A DNA stretch of 50,893 bases from Rickettsiales bacterium (GCA_028223895.1 JAOIVE010000007.1:1-50893); one strand, 5' to 3'. Counted from the first letter of the stretch, positions 17,838-26,968 are shown. Numbers and translations: made by a program. The notes: generated by a model from the sequence alone, not told the origin.

Positions 17838-18667
17838 TAAATCCTCTGATATATCGTTCTGCCTTTAAGCTCAAACTTGTCATTCACCCCAAACAGGCTT
17901 TCAGAATGACCAAGATATAATATTCCACCTGGTTTTAATATTTCATACATGCGTTCAAATAATGCTTTTTGCGTTGGTTTATCAAAATATATTATGACGT
18001 TTCGGCAGAAAATTACATCAAACATGCCTTTCATCGGCCATGGACCAAGTAAATTAAGATTCTTAAATGTAATTATTTTTTTTAATTTATCCGACATTTG
18101 AATTTGTTCATTTCCAATGTCAGATATATATTTGCCTTTATATTCGGCAGGTATTTTTTCTAACTCGAGTTTAGGATAAATTCCCTCTTTGCACTTATTA
18201 ATCATGTTTGTGTCAATGTCTGTTGCAAGGATTTTAAGATCAAGGCTTGCGATTTTTGGCAATGCCTTATGCGCTGTCATCGCTATGCTATAAGGTTCCT
18301 GCCCTGATGAGCTTGCAGATGACCATATTCTTATTTTTCTATCGCCGGAGAGATTCTTGGCAACCATTCTTAAATGTTCTTCAAGATGATCAAAGTGATG
18401 ACCTTCCCTGAAAAAGCCGGTAAGATTTGTTGTAAGGGCATTTACAAAGTTAACAAGCTCGTTGCCGCCATTATTACCTTCCAGCAAGTTGCAATATTCT
18501 TTAAATGTTCTGAATTTAAGCTCTCTTAATCTGCGGGCAAGGCGACTATATACCATATTGCGTTTATGGTCGGCTATTACTATACCTGTATGTTCATTAA
18601 TCAGCTTGGCAACAAATTTAAAGTCGTTATCGCTGAAATGAAACTCATTACCGTCTGGAACGCCCAT
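17837..18667 (-). CDS. cheR: chemotaxis protein methyltransferase CheR
   Basis: SAM-dependent methylation of receptor glutamates. The 276 residues comprise the N-terminal helical domain (FKFVAKLINEHTGIVIADHK to about 75) and the methyltransferase domain: WSSASSSGQEPYSIAM (SAM loop), ILATDIDTNMI, and FDVIFCRNVIIYFDKPTQ. The closing segment PGGILYLGHSESLFG is also typical. Standard length. Between cheW (8-bp gap) and cheD (1-bp overlap). Confidence 0.97.
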   Translation of the reverse strand: MGVPDGNEFHFSDNDFKFVAKLINEHTGIVIADHKRNMVYSRLARRLRELKFRTFKEYCNLLEGNNGGNELVNFVNALTTNLTGFFREGHHFDHLEEHLRMVAKNLSGDRKIRIWSSASSSGQEPYSIAMTAHKALPKIASLDLKILATDIDTNMINKCKEGIYPKLELEKIPAEYKGKYISDIGNEQIQMSDKLKKIITFKNLNLLGPWPMKGMFDVIFCRNVIIYFDKPTQKALFERMYEILKPGGILYLGHSESLFGVNDKFELKGRTIYQRI

Positions 18668-18675
18668 GAATATAC

Positions 18676-19224
18676 CTAACCTTTTTCACCCAAAGCTTTT
18701 GTAACATCTTGCATGGTTTCTGCATCAAAAAGATTGTTAACATTAAGCAGAACAACCATTTTGTCTTTAATGGAAATTAACCCATCTATAAATTCAACAT
18801 CAAGATCTGTTTCTATCTGGGGGGCGGGACGAATATCATTGCTATCAACACTCAATATATCCGACACAGTATCTACCAAAACGCCAACAAGACGCTCTTC
18901 CAAAGCTATTATTATTACTACATTTTTTTCAGTTGGCTCAGTTGTTCCCATACTAAAGCGACCTCTTAAGTCAAATATAGGTATAACTAAGCCTCGTAAG
19001 TTTATAACCCCTTTCATAAAAGAAGGAGAGTTTGGCAGGCGAGTTGTCTCTGCCCATCCTTTTATTTCACGAATTTTAGTAATTTCGACACCATATTCTT
19101 CACCTCCAACAGTGAATGTAAGAAATTGTTGCGTGATGCCGTGATCATCCATTCTGTGATGGTCTATTTTATTTTGGCTTGAATTTTCAACATCATTTTG
19201 AGTAGTTACTTCTTCTTCACTCAT
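18676..19224 (-). CDS. cheW: chemotaxis coupling protein CheW
   Basis: CheW links receptors to CheA. A 182-residue single-domain protein: after a hydrophilic 28-residue start, the SH3-like CheW fold runs from FLTFTVGGEEYGVEITKI through RLPNSPSFMKGVINLRGLVIPIFDLRGRF and VGVLVDTVSDILSV to the KMVVLLNVNNLF strand. All expected landmarks are present. It follows cheA by 14 bp. Together with the CheW-like domain of CheA it would build receptor arrays with the soluble receptor or others elsewhere. Confidence 0.96.
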   Translation of the reverse strand: MSEEEVTTQNDVENSSQNKIDHHRMDDHGITQQFLTFTVGGEEYGVEITKIREIKGWAETTRLPNSPSFMKGVINLRGLVIPIFDLRGRFSMGTTEPTEKNVVIIIALEERLVGVLVDTVSDILSVDSNDIRPAPQIETDLDVEFIDGLISIKDKMVVLLNVNNLFDAETMQDVTKALGEKG

Positions 19225-19238
19225 TATAACCTCCGAAA

Positions 19239-21305
19239 TTATACGCAGTTTTCGACAGCTGTGTCTTTATATTCTGCCCTGTATTTTTTACCCATATTCC
19301 ACAGTCCTAATATATCAAGAATAAGTGATACTTTACCGTCACCTAAAATTGTCGCCGCTGAAATACCTGGTATTGAATTTGAGTTTTCTTCAAGACTTTT
19401 TATAACCACTTGTTGCTGTCCAACAAGTTCATCTACAACAAGGCCAAATTTATCGTTGCCATTTTCTACAAGCACAATTAAAGCATTGCTTGCATCTTCA
19501 ATGGCTCCATTAACATTAAAAAGATTGTGAAGATATAATACAGATACAAATTCCCCGCGGACATTTATAGTGTCATTCTTATTTGCAATTTTATTTATAT
19601 CAGTGGCGGTAGGACGAAGAGTTTCAACTATGTTGCCAATAGGAATAATATAAAGCTCTTTTCCTACTCGCACAATCATACCATCTAAAATAGCAAGAGT
19701 AAGAGGCAGGGTAACCTCAAAAGTTGTTCCTACGCCAAACTTGCTATATACAACGACAGATCCACCCAGACCTTCTATATTTCTCCTTACAACATCCATC
19801 CCTACGCCACGCCCAGATATATCAGATACAACATTTGCTGTGGAAAATCCTGGCATGAAGATCAGGTTGTCAGCCTCTTCATCGCTTAAAGTTGCATCTG
19901 GTGATATTAAACCTTTATCACGCGCCTTTTGGATTAGTTTGTCTCTATTAAGACCGGCTCCATCATCAGAAATTTCGATAACTATTTTTCCTCCTCTATG
20001 ACAAGCCTCAAGAGTAATTGACCCTTGTGCAGGTTTGCCTGCATCGATACGATCCTGAACATTATTTTCAATTCCATGATCCACAGAGTTGCGAATCATA
20101 TGAGTTAGGGGATCCGATAACTGCTCAATAACTGTCTTATCAAGTTCAGTATTTTCACCAATCATATCAAGCTTGATATCTTTATTTAGCTGCTTTGAAA
20201 GGTCTCTCACTAGTCTTGGCATTCTTGAGAATACAGATTTTACAGGTTGCATCCTTACAGACATTACTGCTTCTTGCAGTCCAACTGTGTGCTGCCCTAG
20301 CTCTTCTATTCCATTTAAAAGATCTATGAATTCTTCAGTTTGCAAAGAGCTTGCCTGTGATGCAATCATTGCTTGAGTTATCACCAATTCTCCGACCAGA
20401 TTAACCAGCCTGTCTACTTTATCAATATCAACTCTTATAGATGATACAGCAGGCGCTGACGCATGCTCTTCATTAGCTGCGGGCGGTGTTGGAGGAGGAG
20501 TTTTTTGCGTCGATTTTTCCTCTTGTGCAAGCGCTTGTGGTTGCTCCTGTGGAACATCAGATTGTTCTGACGGCCCTTTAGAAAAACCAGCTATTTTATC
20601 AATTGAAACATCGCAATCATCCTCAACAAATTCAAAAACTTCCTTCACATCGTCAGCAGATTTTTCTGTTTCAAGTGTGATGTTCCATTTTAAATAACAG
20701 CTATCAGCTTTTAATTTGTCTAATGTAGGTATTTTTGAAGAGTCAACATACACCATGCAAGTGCCAAGAGATTCAAGCTCTCGCAATATTAACAATGGTT
20801 CATTGCCGGATAAAAATATATTTTCATACGGAGTAAAAGCTATATCAAATATACTTATTTCATCTTCGTCATTATTGCTTTCAGCGCTTGATGAAGCTGT
20901 GTCATCACTACTGGTGTTTTCATTGCCTGCAACAGCGTTTAACTGTTCAACAACATTATCCTCTATGCCTGGAGTTGCCTCTGTTCCTGCTTGAGCAGCG
21001 GCAACCATTTGTTTTAATATGTCAGCAGAAGAAAGTAATATATCAATATTATCATGTGTAGTGGGTATTTTAAACTCACGCATTGAGTCAAGTAATCCTT
21101 CAAGTATATGAGTGAAATGGGCGATTCTGTCGAGACTAAATGCTCCAGCACCTCCTTTAATTGAGTGAGCGCATCTAAAAATGGCGTTTAGATCCTCAAG
21201 GTCAGGGTTACTTTCGTCAATTCCCAATAGTTTGGATTCCATATCCTCAAGAAGCTCATAGCATTCAGTGATATATGTATCCTTAAATTGCTGCATGTCG
21301 TTCAT
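19239..21305 (-). CDS. cheA: chemotaxis histidine kinase CheA
   Basis: CheA autophosphorylates and passes phosphate to CheY and CheB. 688 residues in the usual order: P1/Hpt with phospho-His47 in FRCAHSIKGGAGAF; a Ser/Asp-rich linker; a central beta-alpha domain (about 150-240) in place of P2; a Pro/Gln-rich linker; P3 dimerisation from about residue 290; P4 ATPase with N-box DPLTHMIRNSVDHGIE and G-boxes SDDGAGLN, GRGVGMDVV; and a P5 CheW-like domain at the C-terminus (from about residue 555). All catalytic motifs are intact. It follows cheY directly. Confidence 0.97.
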   Translation of the reverse strand: MNDMQQFKDTYITECYELLEDMESKLLGIDESNPDLEDLNAIFRCAHSIKGGAGAFSLDRIAHFTHILEGLLDSMREFKIPTTHDNIDILLSSADILKQMVAAAQAGTEATPGIEDNVVEQLNAVAGNENTSSDDTASSSAESNNDEDEISIFDIAFTPYENIFLSGNEPLLILRELESLGTCMVYVDSSKIPTLDKLKADSCYLKWNITLETEKSADDVKEVFEFVEDDCDVSIDKIAGFSKGPSEQSDVPQEQPQALAQEEKSTQKTPPPTPPAANEEHASAPAVSSIRVDIDKVDRLVNLVGELVITQAMIASQASSLQTEEFIDLLNGIEELGQHTVGLQEAVMSVRMQPVKSVFSRMPRLVRDLSKQLNKDIKLDMIGENTELDKTVIEQLSDPLTHMIRNSVDHGIENNVQDRIDAGKPAQGSITLEACHRGGKIVIEISDDGAGLNRDKLIQKARDKGLISPDATLSDEEADNLIFMPGFSTANVVSDISGRGVGMDVVRRNIEGLGGSVVVYSKFGVGTTFEVTLPLTLAILDGMIVRVGKELYIIPIGNIVETLRPTATDINKIANKNDTINVRGEFVSVLYLHNLFNVNGAIEDASNALIVLVENGNDKFGLVVDELVGQQQVVIKSLEENSNSIPGISAATILGDGKVSLILDILGLWNMGKKYRAEYKDTAVENCV

Positions 21306-21315
21306 TATTCATTAC

Positions 21316-21681
21316 CTATGCAATAACTTTACTTACAACCTGAACTAATTTTTCCGGATTAAAGGGTTTTACTATCCACCCGGTTGCACCGGCTTCTTTG
21401 CCTTCATTCTTTTTGGATGCATCCCCTTCAGTGGTTAGCATCAATATTGGCGTAAATTTAAAATTAGGGTCTGAGCGAAGTGCGCGGATAAGTTCTATGC
21501 CATTCATATTTGGCATATTTAAATCTGTTATTATCACATTAACCGTTTTGCCTTGTAATACCTCCAATGCATGCTTTCCATCTTCGGCTTCGATAACTTC
21601 AAAGCCCGAATTTTTCAATGTGAATGAAACCATCTCTCTTATGGTTTTTGAATCATCCACAGTTAGCGCTACCATGCCCAT
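21316..21681 (-). CDS. cheY: chemotaxis response regulator CheY
   Basis: A single receiver domain of 121 residues. The acidic pocket is D9-D10 (TVDDSKT), the phosphoacceptor D53 (IITDLNMPNMNG), with Thr at LTTEGDA and Lys at GWIVKPFNPEK. The reading frame opens at 21696, but the ATG at 21681 is chosen: it sits five bases after GGGAGAAG, which lies at the end of the upstream STAS gene, and gives the usual CheY N-terminus. In flagellated cells CheY-P binds the motor switch; no motor genes are in this window, so its output target here is inferred. Confidence 0.95.
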   Translation of the reverse strand: MGMVALTVDDSKTIREMVSFTLKNSGFEVIEAEDGKHALEVLQGKTVNVIITDLNMPNMNGIELIRALRSDPNFKFTPILMLTTEGDASKKNEGKEAGATGWIVKPFNPEKLVQVVSKVIA

Positions 21682-21683
21682 AT

Positions 21684-22046
21684 TTACTTCTCCCATTCCT
21701 TGAGTTTTTCAGAAAATCCTAAATTATTTAAACTACTTGTAAAAATATCAGAGGGGTTTTCTATAGAAAAAGATCCTTTATTATTTTGCATAGAAAGATC
21801 AGCTGAAATTATAAGCTGTACTCCGGGGGTGGTTATTTTTTCTACTTTACTTGCATCAAGGGAAATATCTCCAGCTTTCTTTAGCTGTTCAAGAATCGAC
21901 TCGGCAGTTGAAATATCCATAACTTCAGGAAGGGTGATAGATATTTTCTCTTTCTTTGAATTTTTAGCCGATGAGCCAGCAGACTTCTTCTTCGCAGAAG
22001 GCGAGCTTTTAGCTGGCTTTTTCACGCTATCTTTTTTGACCCCCAT
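21684..22046 (-). CDS. STAS-domain protein, first gene of the chemotaxis operon
   Basis: A 120-residue protein. The first 33 residues are Lys/Ser-rich and look disordered; residues 34-120 form a STAS domain. At the usual phosphoacceptor site it reads EKITTPGVQLII, with Thr (T73) instead of Ser. STAS genes before cheY are common in alphaproteobacterial che operons, but their role is not established. The ATG at 22046 follows AAGGGG by five bases. The stop is just before the cheY start, so translation is coupled. About 200 bp of non-coding sequence upstream should hold the operon promoter. Confidence 0.87.
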   Translation of the reverse strand: MGVKKDSVKKPAKSSPSAKKKSAGSSAKNSKKEKISITLPEVMDISTAESILEQLKKAGDISLDASKVEKITTPGVQLIISADLSMQNNKGSFSIENPSDIFTSSLNNLGFSEKLKEWEK

Positions 22047-22128
22047 ATGAACCCCTTAAATAATTACTGCACTTAAAAAAATATATATTTTTTAATAAAT
22101 AAGCAGCATTCCCCTTCATACAAGGTTA

Positions 22129-22146
22129 TTACATTTAGGGTTGTAA
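22129..22146. promoter_or_regulatory. dyad-symmetric candidate operator upstream of chemotaxis operon
   Basis: TTACA-N8-TGTAA forms a perfect 5-bp inverted repeat about 85-100 bp before the first gene of the operon, in the 203-bp gap between parE and the STAS gene. The arms match a typical regulator half-site spacing, but no known family motif was recognised. AT-rich composition makes chance dyads frequent. No convincing sigma-28 or sigma-54 promoter was found. Confidence 0.25.
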
Positions 22147-22249
22147 CGCAATAGATAAAATTTAACTAATAGATGATTGCAAGCAAATATATCTTGATTG
22201 CTACATCTTTAAGTTGATATTTTTCTTCAAAATAGCCTTGATATTATAT

Positions 22250-24259
22250 TTATACGTCAAGTTGCTGAGATATTTTTTCTTTAATTTCTTGGCTTTGCTC
22301 TGTAATGAATTTGAAGCGTAGCTCGGGTTTTTTCCCCATTAGCTCATCGACGCGATTTTTAGCATTATCCTGATTTTCATCAGAAATTTCTACTCTTAAC
22401 AATGTTCTGTTTTTAGTGTTCATTGTTGTTTCTTTTAGTTGAGACGGCATCATTTCGCCCAGACCCTTAAAGCGGCTGATTTCTATATTACCTTTATTTT
22501 TTGATAATTGGCTGACAATCTTGTCTTTATCCTTATCACTATTTGCATAATATGATTTGCTGCCTTGCTTTATACGAAATAGTGGCGGCTGAGCTAAGTA
22601 AAGATGGCCGTTTTTAATTAGTTTTGGCATGAAGCTATAAAAATATGTCATCAGCAATGATGCAATATGAGCGCCATCAACATCAGCATCTGTCATTATT
22701 ATAATTTTTTCATAACGTAAGTCAGATTCGTTATATTGATCGCCAGTGCCACATCCAAGAGCAAGGTTTAAGTCATTAATTTCCTGATTTGCCCTAACCT
22801 TTTCTTTTGAGGCGCTGGCAACATTAAGAATTTTACCGCGTAGTGGTAATATGGCTTGAGTTTCACGATTGCGCGCCATTTTTGCAGAGCCGCCAGCAGA
22901 ATCTCCCTCAACAAGGAATAATTCAGTTCCTCCTGGAGTTTGCTTGGTGCAGTCAGTAAGTTTTCCTGGCAATCTTAATCTCTGAGCCGGCGCTTTTCTG
23001 GTTATTTCCTTGCTTAAGCGACGGTTAAGGCGCTCTTCTGAACGCTCAATTATAAAATTGAGCAGGTCATTAGCTTCAGCCTTATTCTTGCTAAGCCAAA
23101 GGTCAAACCGATCCTTGATTGCATTTTCTACCAATTTTATAACATAACGATTCGATAATTTATCTTTTGTCTGCCCCTGAAATTGTGGATCTTTTATAAA
23201 TAATGATAAAATTCCATGTATTGTAGAATAGACATCATCAGCTATTATATTTGATGTTTTTTTGTTTCCGGTTAACTCTCCAAATTCTTTTATGGCTTTT
23301 AACAGAGCGTTTTTAAGGCCGGTTTCATGGCTTCCACCTTGAGGAGTAGGAACTGTGTTACAATAATAGCTGGTTTTTACGTCGCGCAAATAAGCCCAGT
23401 GTATTGCCCATTCAACCCTTCCTGCGCCTTCAGGAAAAGTTGCTTCGCCAGAAAATGGATTGGATGTAACAGTATTTTCCGGTTTTATTGTTGCACTTAG
23501 ATAATCAACCAATCCGTTTGGAAAGTGAATTATATCAGATGATGGTGTTTTATTCTTATCATTAATAAGAGATTCCGCACAATTCCAGCGTATTTCTACC
23601 CCTTTAAACAGATATGCTTTTGATCGCGCCTGTTTATAAAGTACTGAAGGTCTAAAGCGAGCTTCTTTATCAAATATATCGTGGTCAGGATAAAATGTTA
23701 TTTTTGTTCCATGCTCATTCTTTTTAGCAGTGCCAATTTTTTCAAGAGGAGTTTCAATATGCCCCTTTGAATAATGTTGCTGCCATACTTCCTGATTGCG
23801 GGTAACAGTTACAGTCATTTTTTCAGATAGTGCATTTACTACAGAAATTCCAACTCCGTGCAGTCCGCCAGATGTCTGATAAACCTTATTATCAAATTTA
23901 CCACCGGAATGCAAAGTAGTCATAATAACTTCCAGAGCAGACTTACCCGGAAATTTAGGATGCGGATCAACAGGAATGCCGCGCCCATTATCAGAAATAG
24001 TTATTCCTCCATCTTCTTGTACATATATTTCTATATATGTTGCAAAGCCAGCAACGGCCTCATCCATAGAGTTATCAAATATCTCTGATACCAGATGATG
24101 CAAGGCAGTTTCGTCAGTTCCTCCAATATACATTCCCGGACGATGGCGAACTGGTTCCAGACCTTCTAATACTTCAATATCATGGGCAGTATATTGTTTT
24201 TCTGGAATATTTTTTATATTTTTTTGAGTTGTTGCTGTATTGCTAAATAGATCCGACAT
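22250..24259 (-). CDS. parE: DNA topoisomerase IV subunit B
   Basis: ATPase subunit of topoisomerase IV, which decatenates daughter chromosomes. 669 residues: GHKL ATPase (EIFDNSMDEAVAG, SDNGRGIPVD, TSGGLHGVGISVVNAL), transducer domain, and TOPRIM with EGDSAGGSAK and DADVDGAHI. The length and the compact C-terminus fit ParE, not the longer GyrB with insert. Its partner parC is at 44053 in this window, so the subunits are not in one operon. Divergent from the small gene at 24378. Confidence 0.95.
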   Translation of the reverse strand: MSDLFSNTATTQKNIKNIPEKQYTAHDIEVLEGLEPVRHRPGMYIGGTDETALHHLVSEIFDNSMDEAVAGFATYIEIYVQEDGGITISDNGRGIPVDPHPKFPGKSALEVIMTTLHSGGKFDNKVYQTSGGLHGVGISVVNALSEKMTVTVTRNQEVWQQHYSKGHIETPLEKIGTAKKNEHGTKITFYPDHDIFDKEARFRPSVLYKQARSKAYLFKGVEIRWNCAESLINDKNKTPSSDIIHFPNGLVDYLSATIKPENTVTSNPFSGEATFPEGAGRVEWAIHWAYLRDVKTSYYCNTVPTPQGGSHETGLKNALLKAIKEFGELTGNKKTSNIIADDVYSTIHGILSLFIKDPQFQGQTKDKLSNRYVIKLVENAIKDRFDLWLSKNKAEANDLLNFIIERSEERLNRRLSKEITRKAPAQRLRLPGKLTDCTKQTPGGTELFLVEGDSAGGSAKMARNRETQAILPLRGKILNVASASKEKVRANQEINDLNLALGCGTGDQYNESDLRYEKIIIMTDADVDGAHIASLLMTYFYSFMPKLIKNGHLYLAQPPLFRIKQGSKSYYANSDKDKDKIVSQLSKNKGNIEISRFKGLGEMMPSQLKETTMNTKNRTLLRVEISDENQDNAKNRVDELMGKKPELRFKFITEQSQEIKEKISQQLDV

Positions 24260-24313
24260 AAAAGTTTCTATATCCTGGCAAATATTTGAGAATGTTGACT
24301 ATACACTGATTAT

Positions 24314-24342
24314 TTGTTATTAACAGTAATTTGTAGTATAAT
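24314..24342 (+). promoter_or_regulatory. sigma-70 type promoter for the small-gene operon
   Basis: TTGTTA (24314-24319), 17-bp spacer, and perfect TATAAT (24337-24342), 35 bp before the ATG at 24378. A second overlapping pair, TTGACT (24295-24300) with TATTAA (24318-24323) at 17-bp spacing, is also present. These lie in the 118-bp region shared with divergent parE. Confidence 0.6.
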
Positions 24343-24377
24343 GCTTACGGTAGTTTTATTTATTTAGATGATATTAT

Positions 24378-24698
24378 ATGAACGAGCCCGATACAACAGA
24401 AAAACACGAAAAGACCTATAATGCTATCGTAAAATTTTATGATTTTGCAGAAGCGTTGGTCGATAGTGTTGAGCATGAAGCTATAGAAGATCCTTTATCG
24501 CAGTTGGAATTTATAGAACCTTTAGTTGATGATATAGAGGAATCTACTGACATTCTAACTGAAGAATACCGTAATTTTGTAAGAACTGGCAAAAAGCCGG
24601 GTATGTTTGCCAGAAAGCGCATAGAAAAATCCTTAGGGAAAATCTATGCGGCTATTAACTTATGTAAAAAGCAAAAACAATTATCTTCTGAGGATTAA
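24378..24698 (+). CDS. small protein of unknown function, acidic helical
   Basis: A 106-residue protein with no family I recognise. It is predicted to be mostly helical and hydrophilic, very acidic in residues 1-75, then basic (KKPGMFARKRIEKSLGKIYAAINLCKKQKQ). No signal peptide or membrane segment; one Cys near the end. Reality as a gene is supported by a good promoter, codon use like its neighbours, and tight linkage (4-bp gap) to a second small gene followed by a terminator. Ribosome site is weak. Function is not assigned. Confidence 0.75.
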   Translation: MNEPDTTEKHEKTYNAIVKFYDFAEALVDSVEHEAIEDPLSQLEFIEPLVDDIEESTDILTEEYRNFVRTGKKPGMFARKRIEKSLGKIYAAINLCKKQKQLSSED

Positions 24699-24702
24699 GG
24701 TT

Positions 24703-24897
24703 ATGGTTTCAAATGCACCATTGAGTGATATTATAGATACTTCTGAGGTAGATCAAAACATCTCGTTTATTATTAGCAGCTTTGCAGAAAATCAAATAAT
24801 TGACGCTGCCCGTATTCCTTTCATAGCAGAAGATTGGGAAAGGCAAATGGCTTTGCGGGGGGCTTCTAACAATAATAAGAACGGAATACAGCTTTAG
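24703..24897 (+). CDS. small protein of unknown function, second gene of a two-gene unit
   Basis: A 64-residue protein starting at the ATG at 24703, which is preceded by AGGATTAAGG. The frame is open further upstream, but that part lies inside the preceding gene. The sequence runs from a hydrophobic-amphipathic start (VSNAPLSDIIDTSEV) through FIISSFAENQIIDAARIPFIAEDWERQMA to an Asn-rich tail. No homologue recognised. It is probably co-expressed and perhaps co-functional with the 106-residue protein. Its stop codon lies inside the loop of the terminator hairpin. Confidence 0.7.
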   Translation: MVSNAPLSDIIDTSEVDQNISFIISSFAENQIIDAARIPFIAEDWERQMALRGASNNNKNGIQL

Positions 24898-24907
24898 GCT
24901 ATATTCC
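24883..24907 (+). terminator. intrinsic terminator of the small-gene unit
   Basis: Stem GGAATA-C-AGC / GCT-A-TATTCC closed by a 5-nt loop (TTTAG), followed by TCTTTATT on the plus strand. The stop codon of the second small gene is within the loop and stem. Convergent trxB ends at 24911, so it may also act in that direction. Confidence 0.55.
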
Positions 24908-24910
24908 TCT

Positions 24911-25876
<966 letters not shown>

Positions 25877-25913
25877 TCAATCGCTGCTTAATTTATGCCT
25901 TATTATAATAATA

Positions 25914-25943
25914 AAGTGCGAGAAATACTAATCTCCCGCACTT
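25914..25943 (-). terminator. hairpin between peroxiredoxin gene and trxB
   Basis: On the minus strand AAGTGC-GG-GAGA pairs with TCTC-GCACTT (10 bp with a 2-nt bulge), followed by TATTATTATAA. It lies 34 bp after the peroxiredoxin stop. The tail is T-rich but broken, so termination may be partial. Confidence 0.5.
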
Positions 25944-25976
25944 AATATTACAATAAAATTTGTGAAATAATTTTAT

Positions 25977-26582
25977 CTAAAGTTTTTCACCATGCTTGGC
26001 AAGATAAGATGCTACTCCTTCAGGAGATGCATTCATTGCTTCATCACCTTGATTCCAGCCTGCGGGGCAAACCTCACCATGCTCTTCATGGAAAATTAAG
26101 GTATCAACCATGCGCAAAGCTTCATCAATATTACGACCCAAAGGAAGATCGTTAACAAGCTGGTGACGAACAATGCCATCTTTATCAATAACAAATGTAC
26201 CGCGTAATGCAACACCTGCATCTTCAATCAGTACATCATAGTCTCTTGCTATAGATTTTGTTAAATCAGCAACTAGTGGATATTGAACATTACCAATACC
26301 GCCATTTTTTATTTCAGTATTTTTCCATGCCAGATGACTGAAATGTGAATCAACACTGACACCAATAACCTCAGCCCCACGCTTCTGAAAAGCCTTTAGA
26401 CGACTGTTAAAAGCTAAAAGCTCTGAAGGACAAACAAACGTGAAATCAAGAGGATAGAAAAATATAACGCCAATCTTGCCACTTAAATATCCTTTAAGGT
26501 TAAACTTATCGTTTATTTCGTTATTTGGCATTACAGCAGATGCCGTAAAATCAGGTGCTGACTTACCTACAAGTACGCTCAT
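25977..26582 (-). CDS. 2-Cys peroxiredoxin (AhpC/Prx1 type)
   Basis: Thiol peroxidase that reduces hydrogen peroxide and organic peroxides. From the ATG at 26582 it has 201 residues with peroxidatic Cys51 in DFTFVCPSELLAF and resolving Cys172 in GEVCPAGWNQGD, typical of the Prx1/AhpC subfamily. The frame opens 16 codons earlier (26630), but those residues do not fit the family; MSVLVGKSAPDF is the normal start and has AAGAGAGA upstream. Thioredoxin (reduced by the adjacent trxB product) is the likely electron donor. Upstream, 26583-26685 has no gene and 26686-26963 is a repeat array. Confidence 0.96.
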   Translation of the reverse strand: MSVLVGKSAPDFTASAVMPNNEINDKFNLKGYLSGKIGVIFFYPLDFTFVCPSELLAFNSRLKAFQKRGAEVIGVSVDSHFSHLAWKNTEIKNGGIGNVQYPLVADLTKSIARDYDVLIEDAGVALRGTFVIDKDGIVRHQLVNDLPLGRNIDEALRMVDTLIFHEEHGEVCPAGWNQGDEAMNASPEGVASYLAKHGEKL

Positions 26583-26685
26583 AATAGTCTCTCTTAAATA
26601 TAAATGATAATAACTTACTAAATTAGTCATGATTTATGCGTTGCAATAAGCATAATGTCAACCCCAATTTTACTATAGTATCTTT

Positions 26686-26963
26686 CATTTGCATTTATAC
26701 TTCGTCAGTCTTCAGCTCATGTAGTTTATCTACATGTCGCTTCGACCTCCTATTATAAAAGCAAAGCAAAGACACTATATGTTTTTAAGGCATTTGCATT
26801 TATACTTCGTCGATCGGCAGATCATGTGGTTCCCTACGCGTCGCTTCGACCTCCTATTATAAAAGCAAAGCAAAGACACTATATGTTTTTAAGGCATTTG
26901 CATTTATACTTCACCAGCCATCAGCTTGTGTAGTTTCGTTTGCGCGTCGCGATAAAAGCAAAG
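26686..26963. repeat. tandem array of three palindromic units (105, 104 and about 69 bp)
   Basis: Units start at 26686, 26791 and 26895, each with CATTTGCATTTATACTTC. The first two share identical ends (from GTCGCTTCGACCTCC to GTTTTTAAGG) and differ in the middle; the third lacks about 35 bp. Each unit is itself palindromic. In unit 1, TTTGCATTTATA (26688-26699) pairs with TATAAAAGCAAA (26754-26765) at 11 of 12 positions, and CATGTAG (26718-26724) pairs perfectly with CTACATG (26730-26736). No ORF lies within. It occupies most of the 386-bp gap between the GNAT-like gene and the peroxiredoxin gene. Confidence 0.9.
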
Positions 26964-26968
26964 ATTAT

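Noticed and set aside
26583-26630. Sixteen extra N-terminal codons on the peroxiredoxin
   Set aside because: The family starts at MSVLVGKSAPDF; the extension has no matching residues.
26686-26963. CRISPR array
   Set aside because: Units are 104-105 bp and contiguous, without spacers of regular length, and no cas gene is nearby.
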